A stretch of DNA of 64,000 bases from Trachythela sp. YZ-2020 (Eukaryota; Cnidaria; Anthozoa; Malacalcyonacea; Clavulariidae): assembly GCA_016169945.1 (NCBI GenBank), contig JADLSH010000382.1, positions 3,100,001 through 3,164,000 on the forward strand, given 5' to 3'. The notes below the pieces were generated by a model that was given only the letters and a program-made list of their open reading frames with translations, was not told the origin of the DNA and did no database searches. The position numbers and the translations under genes were made by a program. Below are positions 33,280 through 44,759 of the stretch, piece by piece (the first letter of the stretch is position 1; each line of letters begins with the position of its first letter).

Positions 33280-33420
33280 AAATCTTATATAAAGTCACCC
33301 GGGGGGGGGACATGCATACCTATTCGAGGGATACTTATTTGAGGGGGCTTATTGGGGAGTGAGGACTTAATACAGACGGGGCTTATTGGAGAGGGGGGAT
33401 TAATATGAGATTACGGTAAT
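33280..33420. mobile_element. MITE with TTACCGTAA ends
   Basis: Imperfect inverted ends (TACCGTAAATCTTATAT and ATATGAGATTACGGTA) enclose G-rich words such as GGGGCTTATTGG. It is located immediately downstream of the small membrane-protein gene. Confidence 0.5.
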
Positions 33421-33486
33421 ACTTATAATATATATACGATATGGAAATTAGAGGAAAATATACAGTGATAGTGTTTGTTCATGTAG

Positions 33487-34838
33487 TTATGGCCAGGAAC
33501 AACTCCTAGAAGCATTGACTTCTGGGATGTCATTGACAGTGATGCACACTGATCCTTCACTCAATGATTTGCGGATTTCGTTATTGTTAATGGTTGGTAT
33601 ATCCACGTGGACCCAGCTGTTCCTGGGCGAACACTTAACTTCGTCGGGTTTTTTCACGCTTTTTCTTTTAAAACAGTGAATGCAGCAGATCCTGTAATAT
33701 TGAAATAAACAGGTTGGGGTTAGTGAAGGTTGGGGTTTAGTGAAGGCAGGAAGGTGGAAGGGAGGGAAGGAGGGAGAAAAACGAACAAAAAGTTGAAAAC
33801 AGCAAACAATATCTCACCTGACAATGATATTAATAATCACACGAATGATAAACGTGCTCATCATTCCAACTGGAACGCCAAGAAAAATACCATGTGAGAA
33901 TGTTGGTTTCTGAAAACCTCTGAAAAACTTTACGAACCACCGCTCTAAAACAAACAGATTACAACATAATCAACCATATTTCGATTTTGTCGCCATCACA
34001 TATCCAACCCAAGCTTTTCAAGTCTGCTTTTGATACCTAAACTTTATCTTGCTTAAAGCCCTGGTTGCAACTCTCGCTCGCGTTTGACTTCCAACTCTCA
34101 TCAATATCGACCTGGTTCCAATTTTGATGAGAGTTGATGAGAGTTTTGACTCGTTTGAGTGGTACGCGTGGTAATATCCAGTCACGTCAAAAAAGTCAAT
34201 TTCTTGCGCACGTTAATTAGAACAGGATAATGACGTAACTAATCCAATTAACTTTCTAATTAGCGGTCTAATTAACTTTCTAACTAATTATCTTTCTAAT
34301 GACGCGAACAAGAGTTACCATCGATAGGGAAGTGCTGCCGTAGGGACATAGGGATGCTGTTACCTTACTTACAGTATACTTAAATTCGCCCAAGTATTAC
34401 AATTCACGCACTGTCAGACCATTGGTGCGCAAGTCACAGGTGCGCAAAACATACGCGCAGAACATTGCCAGTAATAAAGAGGAATGCGAGCTAAAAATTA
34501 GTCTTATATCATTTGCGCTGAAACAGATCCGGAATTACGAATTGAATGCTTTGCCAAATTGAAAACGCCGTGTTTTCAACAAAACAATTATCGACTTACT
34601 TACCGGTGCATTTATACCAGACGGTGCATTCGTCTTCAGTTTCGTCTGAGGACTTCGTATTGTCCTTCACTGACATAGCTATTAAAAAAGAATATTCATG
34701 TTTGTTTTCTTTACTATTAATCTATTTTTTCCATTTGTTGTTTGTCTGTATATTGGTCAAATTCATTGCCTTACCCACACATCCATCAAATATAGCAAAA
34801 ACGACCACGATCGCGAGCAAAATCTCGCGCGACTTCAT
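33487..34838 (-). CDS. Small single-pass membrane protein, four exons, unknown function
   Basis: Exons 34838-34775, 34678-34604, 33944-33818 and 33691-33487 splice at GT-AG sites with matching phases (1, 1, 2) and give 156 residues. Residues 1-21 form a signal peptide (MKSREILLAIVVVF...). A short ectodomain (about 22-64) is acidic, with a CTVWYKC cysteine pair (C39, C45). A membrane helix (about 65-88) carries Arg81 and Asn85 inside the hydrophobic stretch. A Cys-rich juxtamembrane motif RICCIHCFKRK could be palmitoylated. A cytoplasmic tail of about 55 residues follows. No known domain is recognised. A charged helix with a tiny ectodomain is reminiscent of receptor subunits that pair with adaptors, but this is inference. 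A degenerate tandem copy lies beside it. Confidence 0.65.
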
Positions 34839-34861
34839 TGTTCTTGGAACAATTGACTATG

Positions 34862-34940
34862 ATTTAATTAGCGATGACGTCTTAATTAAGTATCTCTCGC
34901 CCCAAGCCATTGTGATGAGATTACGTCATTATTTTCCCGT
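34862..34940 (-). promoter_or_regulatory. Paired CRE/ATF-like sites upstream of the small membrane-protein gene
   Basis: TGACGTC (34875-34881) and the inverted TACGTCA (34922-34928) lie 47 bp apart just upstream of the start codon. The truncated duplicate keeps the same pair (33061 and 33105, 44 bp apart), separated by the shared GTATCTCTCGC word. Confidence 0.5.
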
Positions 34941-35339
34941 CGATTTACAAAACGGTTTAAGTCGGTCTCATTTTCAGTAGCAGGAAAACAAAATCTTCGT
35001 ATCTGACATAAAAATTGAAGTAGAAATTAAAAATACATTCATGCAGAATCCCCTCGCCCATTTGACAAGCCTATAGAGTATAGTAACTGAGCCGAAGGCG
35101 AATTAGTAGACATTTAAAAGAGAAAAACACAGACAGAAAGTTATGAGGCCAGTTTAAAAGGTTAAAGATAATCTACAGTCCGGTTTGCGCATATGCGGGA
35201 GTCTTGTTTACATTTTGTGTTTATAAACACATTCTAATATTCTTACACTAAGTATTACATTCGTCATATAATCACATGCTTTCATCACTACACCAAAATT
35301 ATGAATTTGATACTTTTGTTATGCAAATAAAATGTAAAT

Positions 35340-37068
35340 ATGAATGATAGTTTTCAATTGGATGACCTTGAAAGATTTGAAATTGAGCAGGCGGCTGTTG
35401 TTCCGAACTCAGATGACATATCAAATTGCTCTTGTCGTGGATTGTGTCTTAGAGATAGCGGAAGGAGTGCATGCCCATGCAAGAGTGTCGGCCATTATTG
35501 TTCGTCTGTATGTCATGCAAACCAATTCTCAGGGGCTTGTATGAACCAACGAAAAGTTTTGGAAAGCGACTCTGATTCCGATAACAGCGAGGATAATAAA
35601 AGCGATAACTCTGATGTGTCAATGAGACCGGTAAGTGAACTATAAAATGTAATTTTACTAAACAAATTTTATACAATCCACCACTTCAGCTGTGTACACG
35701 ACTCAAAATTGTTCAAAATTATACAATATTCAATTGAAACTCCGGCCCCAGACACTTAAGATAGGGCGGGGAAATTAACATTTCAACAGTGTTAAATCAC
35801 TGGTATTTTCCCCGCTACCCTGGGAATATTAGCTGTTAAAGATCCCAGCCTTTTTAGCCCCAATCACCAATGCTTAACAATTCCATGATTGAAGATCATT
35901 AAAGTGTATAAACATGTTTTATTCGCAACATGAGAATAAAGTGCTATTGTACATTACTAGTGCATTACTGTGTCTAAAAATTATCAAACTTTTAGGATAC
36001 TTCAAGTGCTGATGAGAGCTTTACTGATATAAGAAAAAGCAGTGCTAGGGGAAGAAGTCGAGGTCCTGGCAGGAATAGAAGAGCCCGTGGGCGTGGAAGA
36101 CCTTATTCTCGGGGACGAGGAAGGGCAAAACCACAAGAAAACTTGGAAAAAACTGGAGAGCATTCAGGGCTAGGTCCTCGGGGAAGAATGGCCCAAACTC
36201 AAAGAAAGTCAGGAAGAGGAAGATCTCGTGGTCGTGGCAGAGGAGGGTTGGTGCCTGAGGAAAGTGCTGAAGCTAGACAGGCTGCCCAGGAGAATCAGTT
36301 GCAGGTACTGGTTGTATCATATATTGCTTGCATGAGGTGAACAGATGATGAACAATTGGTTGCTAAATAGTATGCAAAAAATTTTGTTGTTAGGATTTAG
36401 TGCTCAACCTCCCACATGCTGTGCTGCAGCAATTAGCACTGGAATTATTAAGACGGCAACCAGACGTCTACATGGATTTAGTAAATGGAGAAATCCCAAA
36501 CCAACCACCACAACAAGCAGACCCAGGCAGACCCCCAAACCAACCACCCCCAGCTGATCGACAACCCCCAAACCAACCACACCTAGATCAACCACCCCTA
36601 GTTCAACCGCCCCCAGACCAACCACCCCCAGTTGATCAACAACCCCCAAACCAACCACACCTAGATCAACCACTCCCAGAGCAACCACCCCTAGACCATC
36701 CAAATGAAGTTCCAGCTTGGTGTTATTGTGGTGCATGCAGGCCCATGCCTACGCAAACTGAGAACAAGTGTTGTTGTAAAAGAAGAATGCAATGCATGAC
36801 AACTATGCCACTTTTCCAACATATAGTACTTGATGCAAATGTATTAGAGATACAGATGAGGTATCGAGAGGATATACTTGCAATGGCTCACCACAGAAAT
36901 AACGAGAACTTTCGACATGCTGCCTATCGGCAATTTGTGCTGTGGCAGCATGGGAAATTGGGCAAAGGTGACCGTAGGGTTGTGCCGAGCTGTTGTTTCC
37001 TTGCAATACGTGCAAGGTATCCTTCTGCTAATGGATTTTACGTAGGGTTTCGCCCTGCAAGACTATGA
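35340..37068 (+). CDS. Kolobok accessory protein: CXC-like cluster, RG-rich middle, P2RX7_C domain
   Basis: Exons 35340-35630, 35996-36304 and 36394-37068 join in phase 0 (donors GTAAGT and GTACTG, acceptors TTTTAG and TTGTTAG) for 424 residues. In order it shows a CXC/TCR-like cysteine cluster (30-69: CSCRGLC, CPCKS, CSSVCH, CMN), a Ser/Asp stretch (75-93), an Arg/Gly-rich region (about 114-180), a helical segment LPHAVLQQLALELL, a Pro/Gln linker (about 233-303), and a C-terminal domain (about 305-424) with WCYCGAC, CCC (326-328), [33 protein letters not shown] and GFRPARL. The last part matches the zinc-binding cytoplasmic ballast of P2X7 receptors. No channel segments are present. I infer a role in DNA or RNA binding or transposition. 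The same gene occurs, broken, at 24905-26013. Confidence 0.85.
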
Positions 37069-37656
37069 CTTTTGTTAGACATCTATATTTAGCTGGTGCC
37101 ATTATTTTTATTTCAGGCACATCTCTACTATCACAGAATAAGATATACAGAAACAAATTTTTATGTGAGACTTCTGGTTAATTTTTATTCTGTAGTAAAT
37201 CTTGATTTGTGTTCTGACAAAAGCTGCTGCACTGTTGGTCGGGGTATGATAGCAATGTTTGCTGCAATATTACGGGATCTTCTGCAGACCTGACAATTCT
37301 CTGATCAACTCGACCAGGGACACTTGCACGAGTTTGAAAAATCTGCACCAACAAATCTGGAATGTAGCTGTATGCCTTTGGCTTCAACAATGCAACAGGT
37401 CTCCATCGTTTTGTTTTCTTACTGTATTGTGCACGATATCTAAATTAACATTAATATTGTACAGTGAGATGCTTTGTGTTATGCAGTAATGAGGCTCTTC
37501 ACTCTAAACGAACCTAACTTTACAATGTTCCCTGTTTCATTTATATTCTGTATTACCATGTTTCCTACACTTTTCTTATTGTGTTCCTGTGTTACAACCA
37601 CAAAATTTGCATTGTTCCTCAGAAACTCCGTAAAAAAGATTTTTTTTGTTTTGACA

Positions 37657-37662
37657 AATAAA
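37657..37662 (+). promoter_or_regulatory. Poly(A) signal AATAAA of the accessory gene
   Basis: The canonical hexamer lies 589 nt after the accessory stop codon and before the convergent transposase stop (37824-37826). Confidence 0.4.
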
Positions 37663-37823
37663 ACTTTCAGTTTGGAAAGTCGGTGGTTTTGTGTTCTTCA
37701 TTAATTTCTTATACAATTTTTTGCTTGCAACTAGCAAGATGATTTTTTAATTTGGTCACAAAAAATTTCATCTTGGCCCAGCACACATATAGGTGTAAAC
37801 ATAGTTAATATATACTATATTAA

Positions 37824-40800
37824 CTATGGTGTAAAGTATAATGACCTATTTTGCAACTCAAATTTGTACCTTGGTGTACCATCAGCAGTTGTTGCAATTT
37901 CTCGATTCCTATGCATGTTGAAATCAATGGCTGCCAGTTGGTTACGAAGTTTGTAACCTACAAATCTAAAATTTTTTGAAACAAAAAAATCATGTATAAG
38001 ATATTGGGTATACTATCATTTTTATTATTTAATAAATAAAGTTGTGTATATGTTTAGGCCCGGGCATGAACTAAACATTTGTACTTACGAATAAGAATGA
38101 CGCTTGGGACAATACATTAAAAGATTGTTGTGAAAAGATTCCAGGAATCCAGTATGTCTGCAAAGTAAAAGTATTTTGGAATAATGCACTTCATATGATC
38201 AATGCAAGTGCACTTACTGTACATCTACATGAAAAAAATATATTGTCAGATAATTGGAAGAATTATAAAACAAATTAAACAAACCTAAAGTTAGTATAGT
38301 ATGGCAAAGTGTTTAGGAATCGTTTGTCCATCATGATTTTTGTCAAAACATTATGGGCAGAAGAATTTTTTTTTAACCAAGGCTTGTCTCTTTCTGCTGT
38401 TAATGGAGCATGAGCGCATTTGCCCTGCGCTTTCCCTTCATCCAAAATCCAGGAATGCTCGTTAACTACGTGATGAAGAAGACCAATCCAAACATCCTAT
38501 TAATAAAATATAGAGTTTATAATCAACTATCTATTAACACATTCAGCTGTAGCGCTTTCCCCTTGACAGGTATGTGGCCCTGATACAGTAAGACATGTAC
38601 ATGTAACTAGAGTGTGAAAATAGGTAAAACAACTAAAGAAGGGTACATTGTGATTTAAATAAAAATAACAACTTACTTTAAGGTCATCAACATTTCCCGC
38701 ACTGGTCCTACTAGAATACCAGAAGTGATTGCGAACAGCACCACTCCATAAAGATAAGTCTTCATTTCCTTTCTCACGTGCAGCCTATAATTCAATATAT
38801 AATTCAGTTTATTTTATTGTAAATGTATCACATTAACAAATTTCTATTCTGATAATTACAATGACACCTTTACACTACAACACTTACATTAGTTACTTTC
38901 TTGGAAATGTTTTTAGCTCCATGCCATATGTCTCTTTGATGTTTAATAGCCTGATATTTTGGTGAGTTTTCTGGAAATGTAAGAGAAACACATTTATTTA
39001 ATAGGAAATACCACAAAGGAATTTAGACAGTTAGGCAATGCATTTTAGCAATAAACACAACAAGATGTAATGCACCATGATTTCCTATTTTACTTGGATG
39101 AGCTAGAGAAGACTATTACATCTTAATAGGCAGTGACAAAGCTAGCCATGAAAAACCTATTTCAAGAAGTTCATAATAACATACTCATAAGAGCACCAAT
39201 CTCCAAGTGACCATCAGTGACAACTTCCTTTATCACGATCTTTGAAGTTAAAATTTCATCCAGCCCCCTCTCAAAGCCAATCCGTTCCATGTTGGGACTT
39301 TTCCTTCCTTCCACCTCTCTCACATCAACAATATTCATGTTAAGTATTGTCTGTGTCTCCATGTCTGTAAAGGAGTAGGTACAATATTGCGCACAATGTC
39401 CTGGCGAATCATTACGTCCATCCGAGCTAAGCAAAATGTCTTGTCCCTCTCGCTCATCCCACAAGGAACTTTTCATACTCTTCCAATATTTATCGACTGC
39501 AGGCGCTATATACAAATTCTGATACTGGTTGAAAAGACTCTGTGAGAAGTATTTCAAATTTATTATTCGAAATAAAAAGCCAACTTTCGTAAAAGAATTT
39601 CCTGAAAGAGCAATAGATGATGCCAACAGTAGATTCCCAGCTCTTAATCCTTTACATTTAGGCTGTGAAGACCATCTTCCTCCAAAGTGGCCACTACTAC
39701 AACGCCAAGATACAATAAAACATGTCCCAGAAAATGTTTTCCGATAGTCTAAGCGTTTTCCACAACTCGATACTTTGCACTTCAAACCATGAATTTGATA
39801 CAGGAGTTCAAGTAATCTGTCACAGTAGGTTATGCATTTGTCAGCCTGAACAGCACTTTGTGGGTCTACATTTGTCTTAGATGATTCTTTTCGACTATCC
39901 ATTTCTGGTTCCTTGCTATCTTTATCATCAGGATCAAGGTCATATCCACCTATTATCGTATTGAACACATCATCAACAAGAGATGTCTTTTCCAGGTCAT
40001 CCACATTCATTCTAACAAAGTATAAATATGTAGAAAGGAAATTAAATTTAGGTACTCTGTAAAACTCCAAATGATTTTACTGTGTTCATTGGTATCATGG
40101 ATTGTAAGGGTGGATGTGCAGACTTAGCTTATATACAGTAAGGTTTCTAAAATAAATATATCAGCTCATATATATATATGTTATACTCACTGTAAAACGT
40201 CAGAAAGTGGTGGTGGTATACTGAAACTGTCTTTTGAATGCATTTCTGTGGCTGTTAGGGTTTCATCTTCTCGACTGGTATCAACAGCAGGTGGATATTT
40301 AGATCTAGAGAAAAAACCAACAGTGCTACTTCTCATTATTTGGCACATGCAGCAATCGCTGATTCACTGTCCTGTATAAGGCAAAGGATCTAACTTTGTT
40401 TAGCCTAGCAGCATTGCACCAAACTTTGCTTTATTACCATGTATAATGAAAGATTTATTATAGAAGAAGTGTCAGGCTTTAATGGTTAACCAGGTTATTT
40501 GGGCAAATATTAACCTGTTTGGCTGCAGTGCATCAATGCTTTATTATAATATTGTTAAAAATTTACTTGTCAAGGGGAAAGGGTTAGGTGTTAATCAATG
40601 GGTTAAACCATTATCTAGACTCAAGACTATCCCCTTGACAAGTAAAATCATCTGGCATTAGACATAGTAATAGAATAGATTAGGGTGCATTGCCAGTCAA
40701 TGGGATCAGATATAAATACTCACTGGAAAACTTCAGAAAGTGATGGTGGTAGACCGAAACTGTCTTTTGAAGGCATTTCTGTGGCTGCTTGGGTTTCATC

Positions 40801-41912
40801 TTCTTTTTCTGTGGCTGTTAGGGTTTCATCTTCTTTTTCTGAAGCTATAAGGGTTTCTTTCTCTTGACAGACATGAACAGCAGGTGAATTTTGGGAACTA
40901 CAGAAATATTAAAATGTGTAACCATCTCCAACCCAGAAAAGGGCAGAAATTCAGAATGGCAATAAACTGGCACTCAAAATTTGCTTTTATCTGTTGACTG
41001 CAGGGAATGTGTTCACTTTCATTGCCTTGCCAAAAAAGTCAAGGGAATAGTGATTGAATCACTCTTTATTATTGGCAACTGCCATATATACATAATATAA
41101 CCAGACACAATGAGGCTGTTAGGTTGAAAGCAATAAACATGGTACAAGTCCCCACATAAATAATAAAACATTTACTATTTCATCAAAATGAAAATCGATA
41201 CAGATCATGCAGAACGCATACCTCTCTAGCAGTATTGGGTTGCATTCTGTTTCATATGCCAAGCATCTACGTTTTAAGGGAAGCTGCTCTGAGTCAGACC
41301 TTGTTATACTCTCAGTACTCTGTGAACTTCTCTTTATAGATAGTGGTGTAGAAGTCATTACTGTTGACAATAAAATGATATAAAAATAGGTTTCAGAATT
41401 ACAAAAACGTAAAACAAATATAATTATATTCTCGATCGTCATGAAATATCAAAAGTATACTCACATGGAGCCGATGTCGCTTCCGGACAAGGTGATGAAA
41501 TTTGTGTATTTGTCAAAAGATGATGTTGTTCTAATATTGCCATTTCATATCTTCATATAAATTGTCTACAGTTTGAGTGCAGACTTCGCTGACTTCTTTC
41601 CTGTAAATTGTATTAATATATATACATTTATAATTCGCAATGCTCTAAGCAAACAAGTAGTTAACAATTTTATAAATATCTTTACCTTGTCATACAAAAA
41701 TTATCAAGAAGCGCGGCGGCCAACTCTTTGTCAGTTTTCAAGCCAAATTCGATTAGCAGCGTCCTCCATCTTTCGAAATGCTCAAAAAGATATATCTTAG
41801 TAGCGTCCCTTCGTGCATAATAAGGTTTTCTTCTTGTTTCTTTTGCTACTTTGGAATATTTGCTGGGACATGATTGCTTAGTTTGTTCGGCTTCACTCGT
41901 GCCTTCCTCCAT
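37824..41912 (-). CDS. Kolobok transposase, 11 exons
   Basis: Exons 41912-41686, 41550-41465, 41360-41222, 40897-40724, 40304-40191, 40011-39185, 38970-38888, 38784-38677, 38496-38285, 38157-38089 and 37965-37824 have consistent phases and give 726 residues. The weak point is the exon 2 acceptor; the stronger acceptor at 41591 would need a frameshift. Features in order: an N-terminal LFEHFERWRTLL block, two similar low-complexity exons (40191-40897), a zinc-binding block (about C325, C330, C344, C351) with SGHFGGRW, the catalytic-type motif SSDGRNDSPGH (D444, D448), VVTDGH (D513), QRDIWHGAKNISKK, NHFWY and GFLESFHNNLLMYCPKR. It cuts and joins DNA at TTAA sites. Acidic residues are assigned by motif, not by structure. 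Confidence 0.8.
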
Positions 41913-42046
41913 ATTGTTTATAACTTTATAGTATGAGCCGGCCGCGATTCACTCGATGGCATGGGCACTAGTTATTGTTTATGAGGTGGAGTCCCCTCAA
42001 AACAAAAAACTCCTCATGCGCAAACCGGACTGTAGATTATCTTTAA

Positions 42047-43780
42047 TATATAGTACAAAATTCATGCAGCGCTTTACTTAATGGCCGGTTATAAACATGC
42101 CGGCAAAAACAATACTCACAACGAGTGTCAAAAATATATCGAAGAAAACTACAAAAACAAACAAATTCGTGAGAAAAATACTTTGGAATGGCTCATATAC
42201 AAAATAGAATGGCTTTAAAAATATATCTAAGCTATATTTTTACTGCACATAACAACATAAATGAGGATAAAACGAATAATTTACAAACTATACTGTAAGT
42301 ATATAATTCACTTGAGAGTTGAGCCGTGCGGAAAAAGTTTACATGTATATTTCAACAGCGAAAAAAACGCTGCTTCGGGGAGAAAGAAGTGTATTTGTTA
42401 TCGCTTACCTTGAAAAATGTCAATAATATATCCTTCTTGAAATTTATTATTAATTTTTTTGATTAAATATTTTGAAATCAGGCTCGAAAAACCGATTTTT
42501 CGGTTTCAAACTCAGCAGCTCTCGAGGAGCCATTTTGATTTTTTCTGTCGGTACTCGCGCATGCGCATAACTTAAAAAACCGTCCAACGTCCATGACAAA
42601 AAAAAATGGCGGACAACTTTGCACCATTGAACAATAAATAAACTGGAACGATAACTCAGGGGGGGGGGGGGGGGGATTGAAGCCAGCTTAATTCAGTTTT
42701 TCTGAGGTTTGAGTTGAAATACTTAAACCTATGGACCCCCCCACCTACAAAAATCCTCAGTTCATCTTTGTTATTTATAATTTTATATTGTAAATACAAA
42801 CTTCTCTTTTCCATCTCTTTGATGAAAGAAATGGTTTTTCAGACCACTTCCGAAGTGTATGGAATGGTTTGAAGCAAATTTTGAAAAATATGTTGAAAAT
42901 CAAAGGGACGGAGACCACAGAGCCTCTAGTTGCCTGTGTTTCCCTCTATCATTTCAGGAACATTTTTGTAACATGTTTTTATGAGCTCAAAATCATTGTT
43001 TTCACGAAAGAAAATGTTTTACAAGCGTTTGGAATGGTTTGAAGCAAATTTTGGAAAACATTTGAAAACCAAAGGGCGTGTTTTTTCGAACATATTTTTA
43101 GCAGAGCGAAATTTTTTCCTAAGTTGGTAGTGCAGTGTGTCATTTCCCAGACATTGGGAATTGTTTGACGCAGTATATCGATAACCATTAGGGGCTGCAA
43201 TTTTTCAGTCATTCCTTTATTCTCACATGACTTCTAAAATTGTCTTCTTTCAGATATTGCCATCAGTTTATAATTATATACTGTATCCAAGAGAACAAAT
43301 TGAGGCAGTCATTTGATCGAAGACATTGCTCATGTTTCTATGAAGATTAGCATAAGGGAAATACATGTATATCCTGCAGGTATGAAGCACCAGGTACATT
43401 TAAATTACAAAGCTTACGATATTCATCTGTGAAACTAGCTATAAAAAATAGCCAAAAGTAATGACTAACCCCTCTACTTTTTGGACATTTAGCATGCATT
43501 TTTTGAAAACGTCCACAAGCGGTTAAAAATGGCCAAAAGGTAAAGGCTAACCCTTTTACTTTTTGGCTAGTTTTTCAAAAACTCAAAAAGTGGCTAAAAA
43601 TGGCTGAAAATTAGTAAAGGGCAACCCCTTAATATTTTTTCGACAAAAGTTAAAGCTAACCCCTTTACTTTTTGACGATTTTTGGCTAGTGTTTCAAAAA
43701 CTCAAAAAATGGCTAAAAAATAAAGGCTAGACCACCAGATCTTGTGGTGATAGACTAAGGTTTTCTATCTTAGCTAATAC
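42047..43780. other. Intergenic DNA with G17 tract and degenerate repeats
   Basis: A GC-rich patch at 42545-42615 has CGCGCATGCGC and ATGGCGGACAAC. A run of seventeen G lies at 42659-42675. Two diverged copies of a GGAATGGTTTGAAGCAAATTTTG unit lie near 42860 and 43030. From 43490 to 43730 a TAAAGGCTAACCCCTTTACTTTTTGG-like unit recurs three to four times. No gene is visible. Confidence 0.45.
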
Positions 43781-43860
43781 GTTTTTGCACTTTTCATACC
43801 CCTGTCAAAGGCTAAAAACGCGCTTTGACAGAGCCAGTAATCAGAAAAAGTCTGACCTGC

Positions 43861-44697
43861 ATGGTTACCGACGAAGCCGAAAATGATGTCGAAGTCGAAG
43901 CAAGCGTCGATATGCCAGTTACAACATCACTACAACAAAACATGGAAGCTTTATTTGATCGTCGCTTTCAACAGCAAACATCTCTAATTAATGATCTTTT
44001 TTCAAATCATTTGCAGACGACAAAATGTGACTTAGATGAAATTAAAAGCAGTCAAGAATTCTTAGGATTGAAGTTTGACGACCTTGTCGCTTCAATCAAA
44101 GAAGTTAAAGCAGAGAATGTCAGTTTACGTAAAGCTAATGAACAATTGCAACAGCGCGTTAAACAGCTAGAAGAAAAAGCTAATGCAAGTGGAAAGGACG
44201 TGGAGGATTTACGTCGTTACTCCCGTAGAGACACGCTTGAAATTAGTGGAATTCCTGTTATTGCAGGTGAAAATACTAATGCTATTGTTCTTAAAGTCGC
44301 CCGCCTTGCTGCCCCTGAATGTGATTTTGATGAATCTATGTTGTCAGTCAGCCATCGCTTGCCTTCTACGAGAGGGTTTATTCCAAAGATTATTGCAAAA
44401 TTTACTCGGCGCGATCTACGTGATGAGATTTACAAAAAGAGGCGAAACCTCTCTTCGAAATCTACCAGCGATCTTGGCTTGGACGTATCGAATCGTATTT
44501 ATGTTAATGATAGCTTAACGGCTCAAAGCAGAGTCATTTTTTCCGAAGCAAAGAAATTTCGAAGCCAGTATAACTTCAAGTTCATTTGGACAAGAAATGG
44601 AAAGGTGTATTTAAAGAAAGACGAAAGTCAATTATCTCCCAGTTTTGTGTTTGACACTTGCAGGAATTTGGGGATTTTAGAAGCAAATTCCTGCTGA
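43861..44697 (+). CDS. LINE ORF1 protein, coiled coil plus RRM-like domain
   Basis: Starting at the first ATG (MVTDEAEND) it encodes 278 residues. A coiled coil (about 85-135) with regular Leu/Glu/Lys spacing ends at DVEDLRRYSRRD. LEISGIPV and SVSHRLPS...PKIIAKFTRR then follow, a layout seen in CR1 and L1 ORF1 proteins that bind RNA. The frame is also open for 12 codons upstream without an ATG. It is intact, unlike the ORF2 downstream. Confidence 0.75.
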   Translation: MVTDEAENDVEVEASVDMPVTTSLQQNMEALFDRRFQQQTSLINDLFSNHLQTTKCDLDEIKSSQEFLGLKFDDLVASIKEVKAENVSLRKANEQLQQRVKQLEEKANASGKDVEDLRRYSRRDTLEISGIPVIAGENTNAIVLKVARLAAPECDFDESMLSVSHRLPSTRGFIPKIIAKFTRRDLRDEIYKKRRNLSSKSTSDLGLDVSNRIYVNDSLTAQSRVIFSEAKKFRSQYNFKFIWTRNGKVYLKKDESQLSPSFVFDTCRNLGILEANSC

Positions 44698-44759
44698 ATC
44701 AAATTCAAGATTAATTATGAGCATTCGTGTTCTTAAAGCTAAGTAATTATTTTATTCTA

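Larger units (their letters stand above)
35166..42042. mobile_element. Kolobok-type transposon 2, apparently intact
   Basis: A 6877-bp element with 27-bp inverted ends starting AGATAATCTACAGTCCGG and duplicated TTAA (35162-35165 and 42043-42046). It contains two convergent spliced genes: an accessory protein on the plus strand and an 11-exon transposase on the minus strand. Both translate without a break under one splice model. TTAA duplication also occurs in piggyBac, but the transposase motifs (DGRNDSPGH, TDGH, DIWHGAKN) fit Kolobok. Confidence 0.85.

Noticed and set aside
34546..34980. Plus-strand 144-codon reading frame
   Set aside because: It lies antisense to exons 1 and 2 of the small membrane-protein gene and to its promoter. 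It has no splice or domain support of its own.
36404..36736. Minus-strand frame rich in GVVDLGVVGLG
   Set aside because: It is the complement of the Pro/Gln-rich linker in the accessory gene.
42659..42675. G17 tract as a hAT terminus or regulatory quadruplex
   Set aside because: No inverted end or target duplication was found nearby. A homopolymer alone does not support either call.
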